A stretch of 64,000 nucleotides of DNA from contig ML133422.1 in the NCBI GenBank assembly GCA_003864495.1, positions 1,172,420 to 1,236,419 on the forward strand, read 5' to 3'. The notes beneath the pieces were generated by a model. The model was not told the DNA's origin. It saw only the letters and a list, made by a program, of their open reading frames with translations, and made no database searches. A program made the position numbers and the translations under genes. Position 1 is the stretch's first letter; each line of letters begins with the position of its first letter. This document shows, piece after piece, positions 1 through 11,885 of the stretch. This stretch comes from Nemopilema nomurai. Its lineage: Eukaryota; Cnidaria; Scyphozoa; Rhizostomeae; Rhizostomatidae.

Positions 1-1956
1 AAGTAAAGAAATCCAGTAGGCTGGGCAAATGCTGCAGAGAATTATCAACCTTCTGCCACTCTCAAATCCTTTATGGTTTAGGATTGAGCATTTTGAATGC
101 TGTTGTATTGAAATAAACAAGCCGTTAGCTGTTCAGTCTTTATCAGAATACAGCAATTTGTTGTCTTCTGCAGTTACTTTAGTGTTTATGTACTGTGCTT
201 GTTTTTTTAGAGCACCAAATCTAAGGCTGGAAACAGAATGAAGATTATGTCCAAGCACTTTAGAATTCTGGTGCAGCTGAGGGGATTGGAAAATCGTTAC
301 CATGTTAAACATTTCAGTGCTTACTAGACCTAGTTACATGAAGTATTTCATAAGGACCTGTAAATTAACTGGGGCCTAAATCAATTCGATTTAATTGAAA
401 AATGCCGTAGTATTCACGTGAGAACGTGAAACTGTAGCTATTACGATTTAGAGGCAGAATAGTTTTGTTAAAGGGAATTGAAGCATATTTAAATGGCTCC
501 GAGCCAGCAAACTCGAACTGTCAATCAAACGTCGACCAATCACAAGTACCCATCTACCATTTCACGTGCTCACTTCCACTGTTGATTCCAAGCGATATGC
601 CTTTGAATCTACTTCACGTGCACAGTTACAATGTGACTACACAGCGCCAGCTCTGTACTGTCTATCTTTAGAAAGTGTTTGATCTACGCTTCTATTCCCT
701 TTAAGCGTCTTTTTTCTGATGCACTTTTGGAAAAATTAATAGTAGAGTGTTGAAACGACTGAAAAATGCACTGCTTTAAAGACTGCGGCATTCAGTGGCA
801 TAGTGATAGAAACATAGAGTTGTAAGCCCAAAAACCCCTCCCCCACTTTCCAATCTTTTCTGTTACACTGAATACTAGTACGCAAGAAGCAGTGATTATG
901 GCAACCCCTGTAGCTGTAGCAGAAGCCATTAAAAATTGCCACATATGTGCATATTTTTTGTCGCATATGCTTGGCAAAAACATGGTAGCCGTTTGTCTGA
1001 CCAACCAGTAGGCCAACATACTCATCAGCTGTTTTAACTGCAGCTATCTACTTGCTACTACTGAAGTTGTTATTTTGAAATTAACGGTGGAAATAAATAG
1101 ACTTGCAAAGGTAGGAACTATTCTTGCTTCATGGAGAAACGTTAAGGGTATTTGTATATAATAGCCTTGCTTAGAGTTTTGACATCAAATTTAATTTGAG
1201 TCTTGAGGTATCTTGAACTAGAAGCATTTTAGCACCATAAAGTAAGATATAAAGTCATCCATCAGTATCTTAATTGAGTGAGTTTCTTATGTTCTACATC
1301 AAGGTGCTATTTGTTCCACGAGACTAATAGCAATGGCCTGCAAATGTTGAGAGATTGCCTGTCAAAATAGGTCGAGAAACTTCAGCATTTGAGCCAAGAG
1401 ATTTTGGAAGGCTTTGATATTCCAAGATATAAATTCTGTATTTTGAAATATTGCCATTATCTGCCTGGATTTTCCTCTGGAACTTTACGTGTAAACAAGT
1501 GAAAAATTCTCTATTAAGAAGCTACAGCGATTTTTTTTTGCCTTGGAGGTAAAGTATGCTTGGAGGCACAAGTCTTACTAAAGAATTTCATTTATTTCAA
1601 ACAATGTTCTTGAAAAGTTGCTGTTTATGAAAGCTTACAATGCAAGAGCAAGGCTACATTAACTTTATAAATATCTGCATTAATACCAAGAATATGTTTA
1701 ACTCATTTTATCATCTGAACTACCTTGATATTATGATACAAAATTTATCTTAGCAATTAAGTTTAGCACAGATTTTGTGCTCTTCATTGAGGTTCGCCCA
1801 AACGTCTCCAATTTGGCCCGACTTGCATATTCATTCTTACTGTCATATTTCATGGCCTGTGATGGTCTTGAATGTAATTTACTCGTTAGATATGTTTTAG
1901 GTAGAGCCTGCGATAAAGAGAGATATAGAATTTCGTCTTTTTCACAGATAACAGAG
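1..1956. other. Intergenic or 3' flank, one possible terminal exon
   Basis: Mostly AT-rich sequence with short spurious reading frames. The only coding-like signal is the possible terminal exon at 211-327, listed separately. I see no RNA gene, no transposon ends and no long repeat here. Confidence 0.5.
211..327 (+). CDS. Possible terminal exon of an upstream gene
   Basis: A long T-tract ending in TTTTTTTAG at 202-210 is a good splice acceptor. It is followed by 38 in-frame codons, basic in composition (begins STKSKAGNRMKIMSK), closing at TAG 325-327. This would suit the last coding exon of a plus-strand gene starting before the window. I recognise no domain, and chance openness over 117 nt is quite possible. 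The competing frame ends sooner, at 239-241. Confidence 0.22.
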   Translation, partial: STKSKAGNRMKIMSKHFRILVQLRGLENRYHVKHFSAY

Positions 1957-2016
1957 TTCTTTGTTGTCATAATTTATGCATGAGCCTTCTTTGTTGTCAT
2001 AATTTATGCATGAGCC
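1957..2016. repeat. Perfect 30-bp tandem duplication (2 copies)
   Basis: The 30-mer beginning TTCTTTGTTGTCATAATTTA occurs at 1957-1986 and again, identically, at 1987-2016. It lies about 125 bp upstream of the first IkB-like start codon, so it sits in that gene's promoter or 5'UTR. Perfect identity points to a recent slippage or duplication event. Confidence 0.9.
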
Positions 2017-2139
2017 TTGTGATTATGCAGCCTCGCATTGATACGGAATTTAGTGGTAGTTGTAAACTATTCCACGAAGGAAGGGTTCTCTTTCTCGAAG
2101 TCATGAATTTCATCAGTGATTGCGTTTAAGACAAATAAG

Positions 2140-5100
2140 ATGGCGGCGCGGCCCCATTTAGCCGTAAGTGCAGATAAGGAATGTACAGATTCAGGTTTTA
2201 CTGAAGAGTATGATGGCCAAATCGCGAACGTGTCCGCTTTAGACGAGAGACACAACCGGCTCTCCAGTGGCCGACCGGAATATTCAAGGTCGGCTTCTTG
2301 TGACACCAACGTACAAGGGATCCTTCAATCACAGGATGAAGATGGCGACACGTAAAACAATTTTATTACATGTTTATAATGAATAGAGAAAGTTGAAAGA
2401 GTTATATTCAACCTTTTCGTTGTGAAGCAAGATATCGAAATCATACAGAAAATGTTTCTCGCCATAATGTCCAGAGGGTCATATTTCATGTTTACGAAGT
2501 GCCGGACACTTTCTCGAGATCTCGGCACATACTGATTTTCTGTCATTGACACGCCAATTAGCCTAAACAATGCTTTTGTCTGAATGAGATAAATGTGTGT
2601 TTGTTACCGTTTGACAGTAGTTTGAACATTAATAAATAATAACATAAACATTATTTCATGGCCTAAATTTTCCATCTCGCTCTGCAAATTTTAGAATATG
2701 TCAGCAAATAATTACAATAGGGAAGACTTTTGAATGTCATTTAATCCACCTTTAAATTCTGTATCAAAGTATGTTTAAGTGGAAGGTGATAAACTTTTGT
2801 TATTATTTCAAAAAATTTATTAAGTATATACCATTTGTGAAATATTTTTGATGCACCAACAGAATTTTCCCCAGCCCATTTGTGAGGATAGAAATTTGTT
2901 GCACCTACATATTGGTACCCCCAAAAATTTTGTTTGGTTCATAATGCTTTTTAAGCCACTTGTTAGCCAGTAGATCATGAATACCCATATATATTTCATG
3001 CTGTTAAAATAGAAATACATTTTTGGGAAGTCATTGGACACATTCTCCTGACTAAGAATAGGCGGTTGTTGGACCACTGTAATGATTCTGGTATAGCACT
3101 GATTGAAATTTTTCATTTTGAGAAAACTCATAAAGCAAACTTTGCTAGATGTTCCTTGTGGCTTGTGAATTGATAACTTCTTATGAAATGTTTGGAAATT
3201 GGTGTGTTTAGCAAACATGTAGCAGATGTTGGTCGTTCTGTCACAAGATAACATCCTTTTCCACTGAATTATTGAAAACATAGTGACATTGTCTGATAGT
3301 TTTCCAATTTTTATTTCTAGCTTTCTTCATATTGCCATCCGAGAAGGGTACCAAGAGCAAGCAGAGAAAATCATAAACAGGGCCTCTAGGACAACTTTAG
3401 AAATAAAGAACAATTTGGGAATGGTAAGATTTAAAGCATGAATGTGATAGAATGAATACCTTATATAATATAGCATGTTAAGTGGAATTCTGTGAAGCAA
3501 AATGATGCTACTTTTAGAAAAGAAATGTTTCAGTTGAAATGTGATTTTATTATGTGAGCTATCCCATTCTTGTGTGTCTTTGCTTTGCCTTGGACCCTCC
3601 AGTCTATGTAGATTATTGCTTTGTGTTTCTGCCCATATGCTCTATACATAGCTTTTGATATGAATTTCTCTGGTATTCTCTCTAAACTGCCACAGGCATT
3701 AATTCTCCACTTCAAATTTTATGAAACTAGAAGATGTAGATCACCATAAAGTAAGGCACTTTTTTATAATTGTATTGTAATTTTTCTATATACTACTATC
3801 AAAGGTTTTTGCTCATGCCCTCCCCCCCTTCCAGTTTTTCTCAAGCTAGAATCACCCCGGAAGTGTCAATATTTCTGATGAATATGTAACATCCTTCTTT
3901 CCTTCATGTGCAAAATAATTTTTATCATTCACAGACTCCTCTGGTTGAATCAGTCATGCATGAATGCCATCATTTAGTTGAGATGCTGTTGAACAAAGGA
4001 ATCAGTATAGATAGCCTCCATTATCAAACTTGCAATAATATTTTGCACATTTGTGTAGAGTCAGGTGATTATGAAATGTTGCAAGTCATAGGTATGGCTG
4101 ACAAGCATAATTTAATGGAGCTGGCAATGGCAAAGAATGACAGAGGTTAATATTCTTTTGTACTTTTATCTACATGTATTTTGATGAGTATTTTGCACCT
4201 TTGCTCTTAAATTTTCTGTTGATAAATTTGCAGGGCATATTTAGCCAGTCAAGGACACTTTTACAAGAAATGACCAGGAACGAGCTTGTGCAAAGTGCAC
4301 TTTTTAGTTTACCTGATTCAGCAAATAGTTGGTGTATTTGCCACTGCTACGTCAGTGTTACCTATGTTGACTCAACTTTTCTTGCCTATATTTACATGTA
4401 AATAAGATCAGTCATTTGCCATAAGTGGAGGCTAGATACCCTTCCAGAATTATTTGAGCAGTGACCTGTTTGTCAATAAAGCAAAAGATAGTATTCAAGT
4501 TTTTTCATCTTCTTCAGGTCAAACACCTTTTCATGTTGCTGTCTTAAGAAAGGATATTAATTCCTGCTGTTTGTTGACTCAGTTTGGAGCTCAAGTTGAT
4601 GCCAAGGTGAGTTGCTACTGGAGTTGCTATTGTCTAATTAGATGAAGAGCTAAGAGATAAAAGTCCACATCGTTTCAAAGAAAATTTTCTGGGTGTATAT
4701 TATGTAACATCAATCATGACTCCAACAAAGAAGCTGTTTTTCTATCCGTTTATTGTGAGGTTATTCGTGAGGTTTTTGAGAAAAACCATTTCACGTTCAG
4801 TGTATTTTAATCCACCAAACATAGGCGCCGACTACGTGGGGGCTCAGGGGCTCGAGCCCCCCTTGGGAATTTCGTTTGAAATCCACCACTGGGCTGAAAA
4901 TTCAGCGCAGAACAGCTAAAGGAAGGTATATGTATATTCTAAGTCTCAAAAATGTGAAATTTATCTATTGTTAGAGAATTATTTGAAGCAAATAAATCCC
5001 TTGTAAAAAATTTAGTCAAAACTTTCTGTCTCTTACATCATTTGTTGATATTTTAACTTGTCTAATGCGGAAATCGAATGGTGTCCATAACCAATGGTCA

Positions 5101-7961
5101 AACTGATCAAAAGCAGGAAACCATAACCAATAATTTAAAAATAAATGACACCCCTACTTTGGATGAAAACTCGAATTTAATAGCTCTCACTGAGCATTTG
5201 ATTGTACCTGATTTTGAAGATGGACAAATTTGTTGTGAGACGGACAATAACAAAATGGACAGATGGACAATAACAAAACATGTTTATTGCATGTAGACCA
5301 TGATGTTATATCTGCTTTATTTAAATGTTTTATTTTGCTATTATACATACTACATGTTGTATTACGTTATTAGAGCGACAGGGAATTTCTCTAATTTTGA
5401 GCCCCACCCCCCATCCCCCCCCCCCTGGGAAAAGTAAAAGTCGGCGCCTATGCCACCAATTTCTAAAACAATAGAGCTTTTCTAAATATCTTTTGTTATG
5501 ATTGTTAAAATCTTCCTTGGCCCCTCCACTTTCCAACCTGCGTCGGAGCCCATGGTACATACATACTTTTTACACGCATTTATACATACAAACACACACA
5601 CATACAAACAAACAAACAAACATCTTGCTCCCCCTTGGTCTTAATAGGCTCAGGTGAATGTGAATATAAGAGCACGAGGGAGCCCCTTCTGCTTGCAAAT
5701 TCTTTCCTTGCAAATTCAGCCCCTTCTGCCTGCAAATTTGCATTTATAAACAATATACCTGTCATAAAAAGTCATGGTGACCAAACAGTTAGTGACAAAA
5801 ATTATCATGGGTATCATCTTCCTAAAGGTTTTTAACGTTTTCGTTAATTTGCAAACAAAAAAGAAAAGCTTTCCCACGAAGAAAGTCATTTCAATCAGTT
5901 TTTTATAAGAATACTTCTCATGAAAGACAAGAAAAAACAGGGAGAAAGTCACAAAAAACCGGGAGACCGGAAGACATCAACCAAGGCCTGGAGTCCCTGG
6001 CCAAACCGGAGAGTTGACAAGCAGTAGGACGGCTAGTGACTTTTTAATCAGTTTGTTGACGACGCTTGTTTGTCTCAAGAAAGTTCTCTTTCCACTGTAC
6101 CATAATATTGAGGGTAGTCCCCCAGGGGTTATCACGCTGTTAAGATATTCCCCTAATTTTGTTTATCAGCGCTCGGGAACTTAAACCCGCGCCAGCTTAA
6201 GAACCGGGATTCCCCTTCCACCATTCAAACAACGCAGGTTCTTTACCTTTCAAATCGGATATTGTTACCGATGAAGTGGATCAAATGTCATTTCTGCAAA
6301 ATTGATAGCAATGCGGAATGTTGTTGGTGACGTCTGAACTGAATCAAAATTGAGAGGGTTTTGCTGCGGGGAAAGTGCTGAAGGGCCTGAAGGTATGGTC
6401 CGTTGCCATTGACGCCTCCGACTGTTGCTGGTACGCCACCGTTACTAAATTGTTCAGGCCACTTTTCTACCAAGCTTCTTGTGCTATTTTTTGAGTCTTT
6501 TTAATTCGCCTTTCTCCGAGGTACAACAAATAGTCACATTCTAAAGCACGATATTTAATTCGAAAGAAGGAACTCGCAAAGAGTCAAAAGCTTAGCAGCT
6601 AAATCTAACAATGAGATTCCATTTAGAAACTGAAGTCAAAACAAGTGCCAAATAACTGCTGGGGGTGGTTCGGAAAATAAAATTGCGTAATGTAAAATCT
6701 TTTTCGCTTTATAAATTGAAGCATGGCTTACATAATAAGTTCAACCTTGAGCTTGTTTATTTTTAAACGAATGATGTTGATTTTGCAAATGATGATGCAA
6801 TCTTTTCTCGTAATTTGCAAATCATGTTGCAATCATTTCTCATAATTTGCAAATCGTGGCGCAATCATTTATCGCGATTTGCAAATCATGATGCAATCAA
6901 TTCTCGTAATTTGCAAATCACGATGATGTCTTTCCTTGTAATTGGCAAATCCTGTTATAATTATTCCCTGTGATTTGCCAATCACTGTGCAATTGTATCT
7001 CATGAATTGCTCATCATGAATTGCTAACGGTTGAAGTGCAACCGTTCCTAATTGCTTGTACATCTTGGTGCAATAATTTCTCATTATTTTTTTATCAATA
7101 GGCAATCGTTTCTATATAAATATAAGTTCCCCAAAAATATGTGACAGGCTTTCCCTGTGCTAAATGAGACTGGTCTGCATGTCCCTTTCGTGGTGATTTT
7201 GTGCCCTAGTACCCTTGGAGAGTTCGTGGCCTAATGTAATGATGGCGACATCTTGAATCCAAAGCCGATATTTCCCCCACCCATAACCATGTCCAAATAT
7301 TTCAACATATACCGTAAATCCTCGAATTGGTCACCCCCTCAAAAAGCCCCCCCTCGAATAAGCCCCCACCCTAGAACTTCAAATTTTCAATAAGTCCCCC
7401 CCCCTTCGAATTAGCCCCCCTCGATTTGTTGATTTTTTACTCCAGAGGTTGTTGATTTTGGCATTTTAGTTGATTACCAAAAAAATCATATTTTTGTTAA
7501 TAATTTAATTTAATGTTCCTTTATACTTAGGCTTTTTTAATATTATGAAAAGAAAGAAATTTCAAAAATTATCTTTTTATGTGGCATGTTTCCGGTAATT
7601 TTATAAGCCCCCCCCCCCCCCCCCTCAAATAAGCCCCCATCCAAAAATATCAAAAATAAATAAGCTCCCAGGGGGCTAATTCGAGGAATTACGGTATGAA
7701 TCTAAACAATCTTCAATTTCTTTCCAGGATGGCCATGCGGGATACACCGGTCTACATCTTGCCGTATTGACTGAAGACAGTGATTTTGTGGCAAAGTTTA
7801 TCGGGGAATGTAACCCAGCCTTGAATCTGGAGTCGAGCGCTGGCTACACTCCATTTGGATTGGCTGTTGTCAACAGTCTCCAAGACATCCAGGCTGTCCT
7901 TTTGCAAGCGGGAGCGAGCGACGATATTGGTTCGGCTGATGATGATGATGATGATGAATGA
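2140..7961 (+). CDS. IkB-family ankyrin protein, copy 1 (NF-kB inhibitor-like)
   Basis: Five exons: 2140-2351, 3321-3423, 3935-4145, 4518-4606, 7728-7961. They join in frame to 282 aa, about the size of IkB-alpha. Exon 1 encodes an acidic N-terminus with a DSGFTEE motif at residues 17-23, resembling the IkB phosphodegron DSGxxS. From residue 68 six ankyrin repeats follow. Recognisable cores are GDTFLHIAI, MTPLVESV, NNILHICVE, GQTPFHVAV, GYTGLHLAV and GYTPFGLAV. The tail is acidic (six Asp, one Glu) from a GAT microsatellite. IkB proteins bind Rel/NF-kB dimers through the ankyrin stack and hold them in the cytoplasm until IKK phosphorylation and beta-TrCP ubiquitination. The second degron serine is Glu here. 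ATG 2140 was chosen because the upstream in-frame GTG at 2116 is not a normal eukaryotic start. Orthology to IkB-alpha versus Bcl-3 is unresolved. Confidence 0.88.
4820..5452. mobile_element. hAT-like MITE with 8-bp target duplication
   Basis: Inverted termini read CATAGGCGCCGACT at 4820 and AGTCGGCGCCTATG ending at 5452. They are flanked by near-identical 8-bp repeats, CCACCAAA (4812-4819) and CCACCAAT (5453-5460). An 8-bp duplication is typical of hAT transposons. The 633-bp interior has subterminal G/C-rich runs and no recognisable transposase; its longest frame (5078-5296) matches nothing I know. It is inserted in intron 4 of the first IkB-like gene. Confidence 0.85.
6782..7005. repeat. 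32-bp minisatellite, about 7 degenerate copies
   Basis: Copies with consensus TTTGCAAATCATGATGCAAT plus about 12 further bases start every 32 bp at 6782, 6814, 6846, 6878, 6910, 6942 and 6974. More decayed copies may continue to about 7090. Each unit has an octamer-like ATTTGCAAAT core. It lies in the large last intron of the first IkB-like gene. Confidence 0.85.
7310..7696. mobile_element. MITE with TACCGTAAwTCCTCGAATT termini
   Basis: The left end TACCGTAAATCCTCGAATTG and the reverse complement of the right end (TACCGTAATTCCTCGAATTA) form a long imperfect inverted repeat, followed by C-rich subterminal runs on both sides. TA dinucleotides at the borders would suit Tc1/mariner-type TA duplication. 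There is no coding capacity. Its right edge is 31 bp from the last exon of the first IkB-like gene, so it supplies part of the region where the branch point is expected. Confidence 0.8.
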
Positions 7962-8160
7962 GCTTTCGCAAAACCCAGGAGCTCCGTTTGTATATAGCAC
8001 AAAGTATACTACCAGATCTTAGATTTGTCACCAGTGTTGTACGCTTATGACGTGATGATGATGAATGAGCTTTCGCAAAACCCAGGAGCTCCGTTTGTAT
8101 ATAGCACAAAGTATACTACCAGATCTTAGATTTGTCACCAGTGTTGTACGCTTATGACGT
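7947..8160. repeat. Perfect 107-bp tandem duplication over the stop codon of IkB-like copy 1
   Basis: Bases 7947-8053 are repeated at 8054-8160 without a difference I can see. Each unit starts in the GAT microsatellite, includes the GAATGA (Glu-stop) end of the coding sequence and runs into the 3'UTR. The first unit carries the functional stop at 7959-7961, so the second lies in the 3'UTR and does not change the protein. Confidence 0.92.
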
Positions 8161-8400
8161 AGCTTTCATTGGAGATTTAGGCGCCAGATCGATGGTCTGA
8201 ACTTCTGATGAAGAAAATCCTTCTGGCTGTAATTGCGTGTGTTTACCACACGGCAAAATTATTTTTCCATCATCTTCTATAGCGCATTACTTGCGTATTT
8301 TTGCTATTGCTCAAGAGTATAAAGAACAACACTTCAACAAGCTGGCCCACTTTCGTTTCCATTTCTCTGCCCAAAGAATGCACCCTCTCCCGCTTACACA

Positions 8401-8582
8401 GACTGACTCAAGAATCACAGACTGAATCAAGAATCACAGATTGAATCAAGAATCACAGACTGAATAAGAATCACAGATTGAATCAAGAATCACAGACTGA
8501 ATCAAGAATCACAGATTGAATCAAGAATCACAGACTGAATCAAGAATCACAGACTGAGTAAGAATTACACACTGAATCAAGA
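8401..8582. repeat. 19-bp minisatellite
   Basis: About nine to ten copies of AGAATCACAGACTGAATCA. The middle base pair alternates AGACTG / AGATTG between many neighbouring copies, and one unit is shortened to 18 bp. It lies about 440 bp after the stop codon of IkB-like copy 1, probably in its 3'UTR or just beyond. Confidence 0.9.
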
Positions 8583-9979
8583 ACGGTTTCCCCTCAAATG
8601 TAGGTAGCCATGGCATGCATGTTCCCGTTCCTAATTTATTCCCCTCTACGATTAAGTTGGTCTTCGTCACATGTCTGACTTCCCTTATTATATATGACTT
8701 TTTGTCCACAGTATTATCTCATCTCACTTTAATTTGACCGTTCTACTTTAAGTTATGCCTGAGCAAGTGTAAATTTTGTTTCCTGCTTAGGATATCTTGT
8801 CTTTCGAGATGTTTTAATGTTTACAAATGATTTGTTATTCTAACAACTATTAAGCACAGTTTTCACATACAACTTTTCATATGCAGCCTGTTGCACAGAT
8901 ATGATGAGACTGAAAACTTGTACTTGTAAACTAACGTGCGATTAACTTTTATTTTGCGATTAACTTAGGATCAAGATCCTACTTTCAGTTAAAGTTGCAA
9001 TAGGTTGCAGGTCTCTGGCCAATGAGAATACAGCAAAGTATCATGTGATTTTTACTCTGTGTTGTAGGAACTGATAACTTGATGCAAACAAGTTTAAACT
9101 AGCCTTTCGCTAACAGGCTTGAAAAGTAACAATCGAAGCGATATCTTTTATTTCTGCCAATTCATTCCAATTCAACTTTTCGTTCGTCTTACTACGTGGT
9201 ACAACCGTATTTCTTCAAAACCTCGTTTCAATGCCCCTTTACAGCGAGTAGGCCTATAAAACAACAAGCCACCCCTGACCTCTTTCGGAAGAAAATACAC
9301 TAAACATCTGCAGTCAAAATCTGCTTTTCATATTGAAATAATTTAGGGTTTTTTTGATTTTTCGAGTTTAGGGATGACTGCCCATATATGTAGATAGTTT
9401 TGTACAATAATAAATATTGTGATGCTCATTCATATACTAATTATACATGTATGTATAAGGCAAATGTATGACAAACAAGGTGTATTATACATGTATGTAT
9501 TAGTAAGGATTATGACAAATATTGCAATTTGTGGATATTTCATCTCCTAGATTTGGAGTGAGGTGGGGATTTGTTGGATGGGGAATGGTGCTAGTTAGAT
9601 TAGCAATGCCTTTGAGCCATTTGGCTAATTTTTAGTTCTTCTGTAACTTAATTGTCCCTCGAGCGGTTTCTAAACATTTTCATAGCGAACGGGTGTGACA
9701 CCTAGATATTGCCAGCAAAATGATGAAAACATAAGTACAACGTCGATCATCGGTGATTCACGAATTTTATCAATGTTCTAAACGACGTAATCTGTTGCCT
9801 AGGGCTTCTAGTTTAAAAAACATTCATTTACAATTTTACCTACAGAACTTTTCCCGGTGGTGTAATACCTCCACATTCCTGAAGGTACGGCCTGATAACT
9901 GATAAAGATAATGTCATACAAACTATTGTAACTTGGGCGGGATTAGGTTTGCGCCATAGAGAGAAACGTGTTTTCTAAC

Positions 9980-10037
9980 ATATATATACTGTATATATGT
10001 GATTATATATATATATATACTCAAGAGAGAGAGAGAA
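9980..10037. repeat. TA/GA microsatellite
   Basis: Imperfect TATATA tracts at 9980-10020 run into GAGAGAGAGAGA at about 10025-10036. It is a simple-sequence locus with no associated gene. Confidence 0.75.
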
Positions 10038-11196
10038 CCTGTCTCCATGCCTTGTGCTCCTAGAGAGCGCGTAATGCGGCAAGATGCCGAAAATGCCAAA
10101 TATGGCGAGACCTTCCCAAATGGAGGTTTTCTGTCTCCCTCGCAATACAAACTTCTTGTGAGGCTCTAGCTTGCGTTTTATAAGAAGGGTTTAGTGAAAT
10201 GAACATTTTACTACTTCAATGGACTATTTACGAACGCAGAATGCATTGCACTGTTTGCCTTCTCGTTAAAAATAAGCCTTAAAATGGAACAGCAAAAACT
10301 CTTAAACTTCGTAGAGGTGAGTCCTTTTCGACAAAATGGAGCCGTTTTCCAAATTTCCAGAAGTCAAGGATAATCAGGTTGAAGACAAACACCGCGTAGA
10401 GTTGAGAAAAGTGGGGGACTAGAGGTGGAGAGGCAAAACCGTATAAAAAAGGGCTCTGCTGGTAGTTCATTGCTTGATTTTCGGTATTTTCTGCAAAAAG
10501 TATTGCTAAAGGAACCACAGCGGTGCCCGAAAACTAAACGTTCTTGTAAACAGAGAATGCATAACCATGACATCAGCTTATCAGTTTCTTCTCACGACAT
10601 ATTAAAGGAAGTCGAATGAAATACAAAGCGGCCCCCTTCCCTGTTGCTTTCGACATGACCAAGTTTCGATGTGGTTGCAGCCTTTCTTGAGCTGCATGGA
10701 GGTTCTAAGAATGATACAATCATTTGGATTTAACCTTTCCCTGGTACCAATAACAAAAGAATCCACGCTTGTAATTATCAGCCGGGGGTAAAATCCTCAT
10801 GCCTTTTGTGTTTGTGATCGGTTTGGTGAGGGATGTGAACTCATACCCACAACACCTTTCCGGCCTTTACTCGCATAACTTTATTTGTGGCCATGAAACT
10901 TGAATAAGAAAGAGATCAAATAAAATTTACCAAAATAGCCAAGTGTACGTCTAATTTTTAGACTAGATTCTAGCAGACTTGAGAAAAGTAGGAGCTCATG
11001 CAAATATGTTCTTTTTTCAGAAACAGTTTCATATATATATACCTGTTTACGAATTATAGCCGTTGCCTTATGATTAGTTACCTATAATTGAAATGGCTCT
11101 TGCGAAGGCCTAATGTTAAAACAGAGAAGAAAAAACTGTCTTGGCTACGGTGCAATCTCCAGTGTTGTCTTCGGAAAAACTTTGCTTATTTTATTG

Positions 11197-11271
11197 GGTC
11201 GTATTGCTCAGTGGGATGAGCGTTAGTTTTTGAAGCAGCAAGCTGGAATTCGATTCCGACCAAGAGTGGCT
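11197..11271 (+). mobile_element. tRNA-like sequence, probable SINE head
   Basis: It has a perfect D-arm, GCTC AGTGGGAT GAGC, matching the pol III A box, and a B-box-like AATTCGATTCC about 35 bp on. The ends pair only as GGTC/GACC, and the anticodon and T-arm stems are poor. It is therefore not a functional tRNA but looks like a decayed tRNA pseudogene or the head of a tRNA-derived SINE. No clear A-rich tail follows. Confidence 0.45.
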
Positions 11272-11885
11272 CGATACAATTGGACAGTACCTGCATGGAA
11301 AGAATGTTCCCTCTGCTAGCTTTTGCTTTTTGATAAGGGTATTTTTCATTATATAAAGTGGTGGGAAAATTCCCTACCAGCCCCCATCATTGCCCCACAA
11401 GTGGAATATGCTTGCCCCACCGCTTAGGCATCCTTATAACTTACAGACTTTTGTATAATTAGATCGACACTTTTAGTCATAAGCTCACAGTCCTTTTAAT
11501 CTGTGTATTTTGCATTTATCTTAGTGCCCTTTCTCAAATGCCCCACCAGTGAAAATCCTTAAAAAAATTCCCTGGTTACTATCAAATATATATGTGAGTC
11601 AAGACATTACTATGAATTACTTTTCTATGAAAGCTATCTTTGACAGATGTCTATATATGATGCTGCCCTTTAGAAATTCGCTAGAAAAGCATTGAGAAGT
11701 ACTGCAATGCATTGAAGACAAGAAACTCTGTGGTCAGAACGAGCCCACTTATGGTGCTGATGATTACAATTCTTATCGTTATCAGTAGATTCATGAAAAC
11801 TGTCATAGTAATAGCAATATCCGTTTCAATAATTGTAATCGCTTTTTGATACAATCAAGATGCTTGAATAAATTTAAAGGAATAA

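Noticed and set aside
2820..3281. 153-codon minus-strand reading frame
   Set aside because: It lies inside intron 1 of IkB copy 1 on the opposite strand, has no recognisable domain and is low in complexity; chance openness in AT-rich DNA is likely.
4174..4401. 75-codon frame after a TTTGCAG acceptor-like site, as an extra IkB exon
   Set aside because: Exon 3 (phase 1) joins exon 4 directly in frame, matching copy 2; the sequence is not ankyrin-like.
8401..8582. CRISPR-like array
   Set aside because: The units are contiguous 19-bp tandem repeats without unique spacers, in an animal genome; it is a minisatellite.
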